Of a stretch of DNA of 64,000 nucleotides, positions 16,595 through 23,947 are shown one piece after another. The notes beneath the pieces are model-generated. The model saw only the letters and a program-made list of their open reading frames with translations. It was not told where the DNA came from and did not search any database. The position numbers and the translations under genes were made by a program. How positions within the stretch are numbered: the stretch's first letter is position 1; each line of letters begins with the position of its first letter. The stretch spans positions 62,001 to 126,000 of the forward strand of contig JAFVTU010000003.1 of the NCBI GenBank assembly GCA_017503075.1. The letters are read 5' to 3'. Source of the stretch: Paludibacteraceae bacterium. Lineage in GTDB: Bacteria; Bacteroidota; Bacteroidia; Bacteroidales; Paludibacteraceae.

Positions 16595-17379
16595 CAGAAG
16601 GGTTAATAGTTAGTTGATTTTTTTGAAAAACGCTGCAAAGGTACTATGACAAACTGCTAAAACTTGTCAGTATGTAAAGAAAAATGCATTTTTTTTGCAG
16701 AAAAGTGCATTTTTTATGTTTATTGGGTGTAAAACGCAATAAAAGATGAGCACGAAATGCGCAACAGGGAGTAAATCTTTTTAGGAATGGTGTAAACCTT
16801 TTCAGGAAAATAGTCAATAGTTTTAGGATATGAGTCAACCTTTTTAGGAGGGCAATCTTAACAAACAGCACTTTTTGTAGGCAAGGAGTTGATTCGGAGT
16901 TGTCTCGGTCGTCGGTCGGAGTTCTCTCGGTGGAATGAGGCAAGGTATAAGAGAGGTAAAAGAGACGGCAATCTTAAGAAAACGCACATTTTATATTTTG
17001 GAGTTCTTTGGTTCATCCTAGGTTCGTCCTTGGTTCATCCTTGGTTTTTAGCACGGAGTGTATATACAAAGTACAAAGGAAGTAAATCTTAATAAAAGTA
17101 CTTTTATCAATACTCATACATTTGGCGGTCGTGCCTACCCTGTACGGCACTACCCTATAGCCATACGGCTGCGTACCCGCAATTCAACACCCCACCAATT
17201 CACGAAATTGGTCGGGGACCCCGTAGGGTGCGCCATTCTATGTGTTGCGCTTAATCCTCAAAGTGGGTACTTTTTGGGCGCAATACTCGGAGTGCGTTCC
17301 GTCGCACTCCTTCACCTTGGTCTTTTACCCGAGAGGAATAGGGAAGGTGCAAGGGGATGAAATCTTAAAAAAGGTTGGA
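16595..17379. other. Repeat-rich non-coding region
   Basis: About 785 bases without a convincing gene on either strand. It contains five copies of an AATCTT box (16774, 16854, 16970, 17085, 17361) with purine-rich DNA before it and often A-rich DNA and ACTTTT after it. Between the boxes there are private short tandem repeats and, after 17097, several hairpins: ACCAATT/AATTGGT at 17194-17212 and GGAGTGCG/CGCACTCC at 17289-17310. No transposase remnant was recognised. Confidence 0.65.
16774..17372 (+). repeat. Dispersed AATCTTAAnAAA boxes with private microsatellites
   Basis: Boxes begin at 16774, 16854, 16970, 17085 and 17361. The first is degenerate (AATCTTTTT). Spacings are 80, 116, 115 and 276 bases. 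Intervals contain different repeats: TTTTAGGA units about 22-24 bases apart (16771-16850), TCGGAGTT/TCGGTCG units (16894-16932), and an 11-base unit TTGGTTCATCC three times (17008-17040). Confidence 0.6.
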
Positions 17380-18411
17380 TTATGTGCAAGGGTTATCTGC
17401 CACTTCGCGGATGATGTCGCGGAGGCGGGCAGGGGTGAGGCGGTCAAAACTCTCGCGGTTGGCTACAATGCCAATGCCTGCCATCTCTACCGTAGCAGGA
17501 GAGAACAATATGCGCTCTTCCTCTGGAGCAAAGAAACACATTGGGCGGGATTCGCGGCGGAAGAAGATGACGGTATGAAACATACCGTTGTGTAGGGTGG
17601 TGTAGTGTTGTGTAGAGTGGTGTAGCGTTGTATTTTCAGCGGACAATTCTACACTATTCTGCACCATGCTACACGATTCTACACTATCGCCATGTGGCGA
17701 TGGCGTGTACCACGAAACGATATTCCATCGAGGTTCGTATTCTTCGGCATGAGAAGCGCCGATAGTCAGAGAGCCCGTTTGGCTGGCTTCTTCGGGGATA
17801 GTACCCATAGCAAGCACGCGCTTGACGGCTGCTAAATGGGATTGCAAATCCGTTTCTTGCACCAAGATAGCGTTGGCGTAGTTGGTGGAGAAATGATCTT
17901 CTATCGGAAGGCTGTGGCGAGGCACAGCTTGGAAATGCATATGGTCGGGGGCACTGGCACCGCACATAGGACCATTGTAGAAAATGGTCATCTCAGGCAA
18001 CTCCTTCGCCAAATGCAACATGGCTTCGAGGTGAGGCAGCAGTTCTTGGCGTTCGTGTACGGAGGAAGAAACGGTGAAGTGCGGAGAGAAAATAGGGAAG
18101 GGGTTTACGCGTATATAATAGGTGTGCCCTGTTGGGGATTCCCAATTATGGGTGAGTTGGTTTTCCTCTACGCCATCGGGGCAGAGGAAGCATGCGCGCT
18201 GTTGCAGGGCTTCGGGGCTGACGTCAGCCATCACGCTGCGGACGCGAGCAGGGTTGAAAAACAATTTAGCAGGGAAGCCGTCGATAGTCATGTCTTTGAC
18301 TTCGACCCCTGCAAGTGCTTCATAATTAAGAAATGCTCTCCCGTGAGCACTGAGCTCGCGGGAGAACATGTCGGATATTTCTTCGAAAAGTTTCAAATTA
18401 CTTCTTCTCAT
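17380..18411 (-). CDS. DUF4922 protein, HIT/GalT-like (HxHxQ motif)
   Basis: A cytoplasmic protein of 343 residues. It carries CFLC (about residue 74-77), NPFPIFSPHFTV, and GASAPDHMHFQA (about residue 150-161). The HMHFQ element is the HxHxQ motif of the galactose-1-phosphate uridylyltransferase/GDP-hexose phosphorylase branch of the HIT superfamily, where the middle His is the nucleotide-bearing nucleophile. A nucleotidyl-transfer or NDP-sugar phosphorolysis role is therefore plausible but unproven. Residues about 241-274 are encoded by a palindromic GTGTAG/CTACAC repeat and look inserted. The ATG overlaps the end of the glycosyltransferase gene by 14 bases, pointing to coupled translation in one operon with the glycosyltransferase and the NagB-like/PIG-L fusion. 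Confidence 0.82.
   Translation of the reverse strand: MRRSNLKLFEEISDMFSRELSAHGRAFLNYEALAGVEVKDMTIDGFPAKLFFNPARVRSVMADVSPEALQQRACFLCPDGVEENQLTHNWESPTGHTYYIRVNPFPIFSPHFTVSSSVHERQELLPHLEAMLHLAKELPEMTIFYNGPMCGASAPDHMHFQAVPRHSLPIEDHFSTNYANAILVQETDLQSHLAAVKRVLAMGTIPEEASQTGSLTIGASHAEEYEPRWNIVSWYTPSPHGDSVESCSMVQNSVELSAENTTLHHSTQHYTTLHNGMFHTVIFFRRESRPMCFFAPEEERILFSPATVEMAGIGIVANRESFDRLTPARLRDIIREVADNPCT
17588..17690 (-). repeat. Palindromic GTGTAG/CTACAC repeat inside the DUF4922 gene
   Basis: On the coding strand one arm holds about four units of the type GTGTAGAAT and the other arm about five of the type CTACACCAC, separated by a short centre. The arms are roughly inverted repeats of each other. 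The insertion keeps the reading frame and encodes a Ser/Asn/Thr/His-rich loop. Confidence 0.75.
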
Positions 18412-19822
18412 TCATTTGGATACGTGCCTTCAACTCCCATGTACGGATGCGATCTTTGTACAAGTGGTTGTTGTTCATGGTCACGATATCGCAGTTAGCA
18501 TCAGAGTTGTCATCCCAACGACGGCAGTTATACACTACGTCATAGATACGACCAATTTGATACTCACGGCTTACGCGCAAACCAACTGCATAGTCCTCAC
18601 CATACTTGGTGGTTGGGAAGTTGATAGTGCGGAGCATTGGAGTATAGAAACCACGTGGTGCGCCAAGACCGTGGATACGGAGAGCATTGTTGCGGCCGTT
18701 GTCTGGTGTCCACTCTTTGTGGTCGATTACTCCAGGAGGAATCATGTTGCCGTCGAAGTCGGTGAGTTGGTATGTACCTACCACCATTGCGCAGTTTTGC
18801 TCGTGGAAAGCGTCGATGAACTTTTGTACGGTGTTCTCGTCGAAATAAGTATCGTCAGAGTCGAGTTGGATAGCAAAACGACCGCATTTCTCGTGGTGGA
18901 GAGCTACGTTCCAGTTACCACCGATAGCGTGCCAAGTCTTGTCTTGAGCGATATAAACGAGGTTGTCGTGACCCTCAGCAACGATGCTCTTGATTACATC
19001 TACAGAACCGTCCTCAGAGTTGTCGTCCACAACGATTACGTTGAACTTGTAAGGAGCTTTAACTACTTGACTAAGAGCACTCTTGATAGCGGTACCGATA
19101 GTACGAACGCGGTTTTTACATGGGATAACCACAGTAGCATCGTACTCGAAGCCACCGCCTTGGAGGTCAATGTCTTTGAAGCCAGGAGCGAGGTAACCGT
19201 TGATGTCTTTGAGGTGTTGGGTAACGGCTTGCTCCATCTCGATTTGTACGCCACGGTTCTTAGGATCTACATAGTCGAAGTTCTTCTCGCCAGTGGTACG
19301 GTTATCGAGCTCTACATCATAATAGAGGTACTCGTTGATATGCTCCAAAGCGCCCTTTTGGCTCACTTTGAGGCGAAGATCGTAGAGACCAGCGTATTGA
19401 TAATCAACATCCATGCGAGCAACAGCCTCTTTGATAGCGCTGGTGCGATAGAAGAGAACAGAACCAAACTCAAAGTCATCGCGAACAGAACCGAGTTGAT
19501 AGTCAATCACAGGAGCGTTTGTGCGCACGTCGCCCACTTGGTTGAAGTGGTCAGCGTAAACCATAGCAGCTTGTGTGTCCTCGATAAGTGCCTCCATACG
19601 CTCGAGCGCGAAGAGAACGAATGAGAGGGTGGTGTACTTGGTGTAGATCAAAGTATACTCGGTGTTAGCCTTCTCAGCGATCTCGCGAACAGTAGCTGTT
19701 GAGCGGATGTCACCGTGCAAGAAATGAATGTCTGCTACGAGCTCTTGAGCTTTCAAGTTAGCCACGGTAGCTTTTACTTGTTCCTCACTTTGGAAAGGAA
19801 TAAAACATGTGATATTTTTCAT
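18398..19822 (-). CDS. Glycosyltransferase, family 2 (GT-A fold), with extra N-terminal domain
   Basis: Transfers a sugar from a nucleotide donor; the acceptor is unknown. It is 474 residues long. The first ~200 residues form a separate, GT-like domain (FIPFQSEEQVKATVANLKAQ start, AAMVYADHFNQVGD). The second part is a clear GT2 domain: ATVVIPCKNRVRTIGTAIKS, VIVVDDNSEDGS, IQLDSDDTYF (the metal-binding DxD-type motif) and KYGEDYAVGLRV near the end. There are no membrane helices, so it acts in the cytoplasm. It lies between the NagB-like/PIG-L fusion (132 bases upstream, with no promoter seen in the gap) and DUF4922 (14-base overlap), so all three are likely one unit. Confidence 0.88.
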   Translation of the reverse strand: MKNITCFIPFQSEEQVKATVANLKAQELVADIHFLHGDIRSTATVREIAEKANTEYTLIYTKYTTLSFVLFALERMEALIEDTQAAMVYADHFNQVGDVRTNAPVIDYQLGSVRDDFEFGSVLFYRTSAIKEAVARMDVDYQYAGLYDLRLKVSQKGALEHINEYLYYDVELDNRTTGEKNFDYVDPKNRGVQIEMEQAVTQHLKDINGYLAPGFKDIDLQGGGFEYDATVVIPCKNRVRTIGTAIKSALSQVVKAPYKFNVIVVDDNSEDGSVDVIKSIVAEGHDNLVYIAQDKTWHAIGGNWNVALHHEKCGRFAIQLDSDDTYFDENTVQKFIDAFHEQNCAMVVGTYQLTDFDGNMIPPGVIDHKEWTPDNGRNNALRIHGLGAPRGFYTPMLRTINFPTTKYGEDYAVGLRVSREYQIGRIYDVVYNCRRWDDNSDANCDIVTMNNNHLYKDRIRTWELKARIQMNEKK

Positions 19823-19858
19823 AAATTTTAATAAATAAAATGATTATTTTTCTTTGTT

Positions 19859-19954
19859 TAGTGTAGGGCGTAGAGTGTAAGGTGTAGAGGCAGGGATTAT
19901 GCGGCATAGCCGCTATCCCTTCGCCTTTAACCTTTAACCTTTCGCCTAATAGCC
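19859..19954 (-). repeat. Two repeat types in the gap after the NagB-like/PIG-L gene
   Basis: At 19859-19895 there are degenerate GTGTAG units (plus strand), related to those in valS and the DUF4922 gene. At 19919-19954 there are 7-base GGCGAAA/GGTTAAA units (minus strand) directly behind the stop codon at 19957-19955. The latter share about 29 identical bases with 3155-3190. Confidence 0.75.
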
Positions 19955-21946
19955 TTAAAGGATATGATATTGTACGAATGCCTCGATAGCTTCATATTCC
20001 GCTAAACCGAGGTCAGAGTACATCTTAGCAGTATCGTGGTTGCGATCCTCAGCGCGTTGCCAGAACAGACGCTCGTCGTCGCCCAAGAATGGAGCAGACT
20101 CCATTTGGCTCGCGTGGCGGAGGATAGCATTACGTTTCGAGCGAAGCTCCTCTGGTGACATTGGCACTGCCATTTCGATGAGGTCAAGCTCCCATTCCAT
20201 CCATGCGCCACGGTACATCCAGATGCGGCAGTCCTTCAACCACTCATCCCATGCAGCGGTGTGCTTGAGTTCATCGAGAGCAGCGAGCACAGCGTCCAGA
20301 CACACGCGGTGAGTACCGTGAGGGTCAGCCAAGTCGCCAGCAGCGAAGATCTCTTGTGGTTTAACCTCCTCAAGAAGTGCTTTTACGATATCCACATCAG
20401 CTTGTGAGAGAGGACCTTTCTTGATAGTACCAGTCTCGTAGAATGGCAAGTTGAGGAAGTGGATATGGTCGGTAGGGAGACCCATGTAACGGCAAGCTGC
20501 GGTAGCCTCACCACGGCGAATAAGTGCCTTGAGGTTGAGTATCTCGCGGGTGTCGTTGTCGCCTACCTTCTCGTTGTGGAAGAAGTTCATATATTCGTCG
20601 TACTTCTTCTCAATTACTTGATCTTCAGGAAGGTGCATGAGTTTGTAACCCTTCATAAAGTCCATGAAGCGTACTACTTCCTCGTCGCAAACGGCGATAC
20701 AACCGCTGGTCTCATAAGCTACGTGTACGTTGTGACCTTGGTTGATGAGGCGTTGGAAAGTACCACCCATAGAAATGACATCATCATCTGGGTGAGGAGA
20801 GAAGATTACGATATCTTTTGGGAATGGTTTAGCACGCTCAGGGCGATTGGTGTCATCTGCATTTGGTTTGCCACCTGGCCAACCAGTGATGGTGTGTTGC
20901 AAGTCGTTGAATACCTTGATATTGCACTTGTATGCAGATTCAAATTTGGTGATAAGTTCGCTCAGCCCGAAATCGTTATAGTCCTTATTGGTGAGTTTGA
21001 GGATTGGCTTCTTTGTTTGCTCGCAGAGCCATACCACAGCGCGGCGAACGAGTTGGTCGGTCCACTCGCAGTTGGTCACTTTCCAAGGATGATTGATGCG
21101 GGTGAGTTTGTTAGCTGCCTCCAGGTCAAGAATGAATGATGCGTTTTTGTGGAGTTGCAAGTACGATGCAGGGCAAGCTGCATTTGCCACCTCTTCGATC
21201 GCTTGTTTCACGATGCCTGCTTTATGTTGACCAAACGCAAGGAGGATAACCTCTTTGGCTTGGAGGATAGTCTCAACGCCCAACGTGATAGCGCATGTAG
21301 GCACTTGTGCTACGTTGCCGAACAATGACTTAGCGTCCACGCGAGAGTTGCTGTCCATAATCACTAAGCGAGTAGAAGAGTTAGGTTGTGTACCTGGCTC
21401 ATTCATAGCAATATTACCGCATTGACCGATACCCAATACTTGGATATCAATGCCACCTGCCTCTACGATAGCTTTCTCGTATTCTTCGCAGAAAGTGAAT
21501 ATGGTCTCCTTTGGTAGATCACCAGGGAAAGTATGTACGTTCTCAGGAAGAATGTCAATGTGATCAAGCAATTGGCTTTGGATTTGAGCCATGCTGCCGA
21601 GTGATGAATCTGCTAGTGGATAGAATTCGTATGAACCGAATACGACTACATTTTTGAAACTAAGTCCCTCTTCTTTGTGCAGACGCACCAATTCTACAAA
21701 TAAATCACGCATTGAGCGACCTGAAGCCAATGAAAGAACGGTTTTTTGACCATTTTCGTTACGACGATTAATCAACTTGGCAATGCGATCAGCCACAGTT
21801 GCAATGCCCTCTTGAGGTTTCTCAACGATGGTGGTGTTTACATGCTCCAAGCGGGTAACGCGAGATTGCTCATAAGCGTCCACTGGGCGGTACAATTTCT
21901 CCTCAACTTTGCTCAGAGAAATCAATTGACTAAGATTATTTCTCAT
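19955..21946 (-). CDS. NagB-like domain fused to PIG-L/LmbE deacetylase domain
   Basis: 663 residues in two parts. Residues about 30-330 align with glucosamine-6-phosphate deaminase (NagB), and about 380-640 are a PIG-L/LmbE deacetylase with metal motif FSPHPDDDVISMGGT and the later DPHGTHRVC. The same fusion is common in Bacteroides. Here the NagB part looks damaged at catalytic places. The usual MDEY element reads SYEFY. The GGDGHIAFNEP loop reads GIGQCGNIAMNEP, so Asp and His of the active site are replaced by Cys and Asn. The phosphate loop reads LASGRSMR. The deacetylase part keeps its ligands. It has its own promoter at 22018-22049 and is divergent from the sugar kinase and murQ, which fits amino-sugar metabolism. 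The NagB part may have lost or changed its activity. Confidence 0.88.
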   Translation of the reverse strand: MRNNLSQLISLSKVEEKLYRPVDAYEQSRVTRLEHVNTTIVEKPQEGIATVADRIAKLINRRNENGQKTVLSLASGRSMRDLFVELVRLHKEEGLSFKNVVVFGSYEFYPLADSSLGSMAQIQSQLLDHIDILPENVHTFPGDLPKETIFTFCEEYEKAIVEAGGIDIQVLGIGQCGNIAMNEPGTQPNSSTRLVIMDSNSRVDAKSLFGNVAQVPTCAITLGVETILQAKEVILLAFGQHKAGIVKQAIEEVANAACPASYLQLHKNASFILDLEAANKLTRINHPWKVTNCEWTDQLVRRAVVWLCEQTKKPILKLTNKDYNDFGLSELITKFESAYKCNIKVFNDLQHTITGWPGGKPNADDTNRPERAKPFPKDIVIFSPHPDDDVISMGGTFQRLINQGHNVHVAYETSGCIAVCDEEVVRFMDFMKGYKLMHLPEDQVIEKKYDEYMNFFHNEKVGDNDTREILNLKALIRRGEATAACRYMGLPTDHIHFLNLPFYETGTIKKGPLSQADVDIVKALLEEVKPQEIFAAGDLADPHGTHRVCLDAVLAALDELKHTAAWDEWLKDCRIWMYRGAWMEWELDLIEMAVPMSPEELRSKRNAILRHASQMESAPFLGDDERLFWQRAEDRNHDTAKMYSDLGLAEYEAIEAFVQYHIL

Positions 21947-22017
21947 AATTATATTGTGTTGTTTTTTATTCCATAGTTCCTAGTAAGATTACACAATAAT
22001 CCATACTAAATCGTCTG

Positions 22018-22049
22018 CAAAGTTACATTATTTTGTGTAAACCTGCAAA
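22018..22049 (-). promoter_or_regulatory. Promoter of the NagB-like/PIG-L operon
   Basis: TAACTTTG on the minus strand at 22025-22018 and TTTG at 22049-22046, with exactly 20 bases between. The leader is about 65 bases. Confidence 0.75.
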
Positions 22050-22116
22050 CGGTTGCATAAAAAAAATAAAAAATAGTAATTTTTATATGTTTTACAACAT
22101 AAATGATGCATTTCGC

Positions 22117-22148
22117 TTGCGCGTGTAAAAAAAAATGGTTACCTTTGC
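22117..22148 (+). promoter_or_regulatory. Promoter of the kinase-murQ-sus operon
   Basis: TACCTTTG at 22141-22148 with CTTG at 22117-22120 (20-base spacer). The start codon is at 22208, so the leader is about 55 bases. No second clear promoter was seen before susC. Confidence 0.65.
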
Positions 22149-22207
22149 AAGTTATTTTATGCGTAGTGCGCAAGGTTTGGATAAATTTAACTAAAAGATA
22201 TACGATT

Positions 22208-23065
22208 ATGATTTTAATTGCAGATTCAGGTTCAACCAAAACTCATTGGTGTTTGATGGCGGCTAACGGCCATAGCAGTGAGTATTTCACGGATGGTATT
22301 AATCCGTTTCAGCAGACATCTGATGCTATCAAAAACAGCGTGAATAATCAGTTGTTGCCAAAGATGGCTGGCGAGATGTGGGCTGGTAAGATTACCAATG
22401 TTTATTTTTATGGCGCAGGTTGTACTCCGGAGAAAATACCTGTGGTAGTGTATGCATTGGAAGATATTTTCAAGGATGCTAAAATAGAGGTGTATTCTGA
22501 TATGGTAGGTGCAGCTTGTGGTTTGCTGGGTGAAGAGAAAGGTGTTGCTTGTATTTTGGGTACGGGTGCTAACTCTTGTTTGTGGAATGGTAAGGAGATT
22601 GAGAAGAATGTACCTGCATTGGGCTTTATCCTTGGTGATGAGGGTAGTGGTGCGGTGTTGGGTAAACGCCTTGTGGCTGATCTCTTGAAGAATCAATTGA
22701 GCGACGAACTTAAGGATAAGTTCTTGACTCAATATGGTATTACTGCTGCAGATGTGATTGAAAATGTGTATCGCAAACCTTTCCCTAATCGTTACTTAGC
22801 CTCGTTGAGCAAATTCTGCTCAGAAAACATGGATAACCCATTGATAGCACAGCTCGTTTACGATCACTTTGATTATTTTGCAAAGCGTATATTGCCTCAA
22901 TATCCAGCATTGCCTGTTGGCTTTATTGGTTCGATTGCATACTATTATCAAGATGTGCTGAAGAAAGTGCTCGCAGACAATGGTTTTGCGGTGGGCAAAA
23001 TCTTGCAAGGTCCTATGGAGGGTTTGAAGGAGTATCATAAGAAAGATGTGGTTCCTACAATGTAA
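22208..23065 (+). CDS. BadF/BcrA-type amino-sugar kinase (GlcNAc/MurNAc kinase)
   Basis: Phosphorylates an amino sugar with ATP in the cytoplasm. The N-terminus MILIADSGSTKTHWCLM is the first phosphate-binding loop of the ASKHA fold; GTGANSCLWNG and LGDEGSGAVLGK are the second phosphate loop and the sugar/adenosine elements, as in the BadF/BadG/BcrA family. It is 285 residues from the ATG at 22208; the open frame upstream lies on the promoter. Related kinases act on GlcNAc or MurNAc (MurK of Clostridium acetobutylicum and Tannerella, from memory). Because murQ follows after 23 bases, MurNAc is a likely substrate, giving MurNAc-6-phosphate for MurQ. Confidence 0.88.
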   Translation: MILIADSGSTKTHWCLMAANGHSSEYFTDGINPFQQTSDAIKNSVNNQLLPKMAGEMWAGKITNVYFYGAGCTPEKIPVVVYALEDIFKDAKIEVYSDMVGAACGLLGEEKGVACILGTGANSCLWNGKEIEKNVPALGFILGDEGSGAVLGKRLVADLLKNQLSDELKDKFLTQYGITAADVIENVYRKPFPNRYLASLSKFCSENMDNPLIAQLVYDHFDYFAKRILPQYPALPVGFIGSIAYYYQDVLKKVLADNGFAVGKILQGPMEGLKEYHKKDVVPTM

Positions 23066-23088
23066 TTCATAATTCAAAGTTTTTTATT

Positions 23089-23907
23089 ATGGCTTTTACA
23101 AAAGTAACTGAGCAAAGTTCGCTTCATGACAATTTAGATCAGAAGTCGGTAGGCGAGTTGTTGCGCGAAATGAATGAGGAGGATCAAAAGGTAGCGTTGG
23201 CTGTCAAAGAGTGCATTCCTCAAATAGAAAAATTGGTAGAAGGTATTGTAGAGCGTATGAAACAAGGCGGTCGTATCTTCTATATGGGTGCTGGTACTAG
23301 TGGTCGTTTGGGTGTGTTGGATGCTAGTGAGATACCTCCTACATTTGGTATGCCGCCATCATTTGTGATTGGTTTGATTGCTGGCGGTGATCATGCGTTG
23401 CGTAATCCTGTGGAGAATGCGGAAGATGATCCAGAGAAATCTTGGAAAGAACTCCTTGAACATGATATTACTCCACTTGATACAGTGGTGGGTATTGCGG
23501 CTTCGGGTACGACACCTTATGTAATAGGCGCGCTCGAGCGCGCACGTGAGTTTGGCTGCTTGACGGCTTCTGTGTCCTGTAATCCTGGTTCGCCTGTAGG
23601 TCAAGTGGCTGAGATTGCCATTGAACCATTGGTGGGCCCTGAGTTTGTGACAGGTTCTACTCGGCTCAAATCTGGTACAGCGCAAAAACTAGTTTGTAAT
23701 ATGATCACTACTATTACTATGATCAAGATGGGTCGCGTAAAAGGTAATAAGATGGTAAATATGCAACTCTCAAACAAGAAACTCGTTGACCGCGGTACAC
23801 GTATGTTGGTGGACGAACTTGGTTTGGAGTATGATAAGGCAAAAGACCTGCTGCTCTTGCATGGTAGTGTGAAGAAGGCAATGGATGCTTATCGTGAGAA
23901 GCAATAA
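23089..23907 (+). CDS. murQ: N-acetylmuramic acid 6-phosphate etherase
   Basis: Cleaves the lactyl ether of MurNAc-6-phosphate to GlcNAc-6-phosphate and D-lactate, the key step of peptidoglycan-sugar reuse. It is a SIS-fold protein of 272 residues. The diagnostic block GAGTSGRLGVLDASEIPPTF contains the catalytic Glu, and is followed by GLIAGGDHALRNPVENAEDD, GIAASGTTPYVIGALERARE, SCNPGSPVGQVAE and the sugar-binding GSTRLKSGTAQKLVCNM. All family marks are intact. It sits between the sugar kinase and the SusC gene (40 bases before it) and links import to metabolism in this locus. Confidence 0.96.
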   Translation: MAFTKVTEQSSLHDNLDQKSVGELLREMNEEDQKVALAVKECIPQIEKLVEGIVERMKQGGRIFYMGAGTSGRLGVLDASEIPPTFGMPPSFVIGLIAGGDHALRNPVENAEDDPEKSWKELLEHDITPLDTVVGIAASGTTPYVIGALERAREFGCLTASVSCNPGSPVGQVAEIAIEPLVGPEFVTGSTRLKSGTAQKLVCNMITTITMIKMGRVKGNKMVNMQLSNKKLVDRGTRMLVDELGLEYDKAKDLLLLHGSVKKAMDAYREKQ

Positions 23908-23947
23908 AATAATTAAACGGAATATTATTAATTAATATCTGATATTT

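Noticed and set aside
17008-17040. GGTTCATCC strings looking like tRNA T-arms
   Set aside because: Three tandem 11-base copies without acceptor, anticodon or D-arm partners; it is a simple repeat.
16889-17360. Short open frames in the non-coding region before DUF4922
   Set aside because: They overlap the repeat units, have no homology marks and no consistent start signals.
16774-17372. Possible CRISPR-like array
   Set aside because: Boxes are only about 12 bases and degenerate, spacers are 70-260 bases and unequal, and no cas genes are present.
17588-17690. Inverted repeat as a transposon end
   Set aside because: No transposase, no target duplication, and the coding frame continues through it.
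18368-19624. Long open frame (418 codons) on the plus strand opposite the glycosyltransferase
   Set aside because: It is the antisense shadow of a well-supported GT2 gene, has no family motif and no promoter or start context.
22103-22207. Extended N-terminus for the amino-sugar kinase
   Set aside because: It would read through the TACCTTTG promoter box, and the phosphate loop of the family begins right at MILIADSGSTKT.
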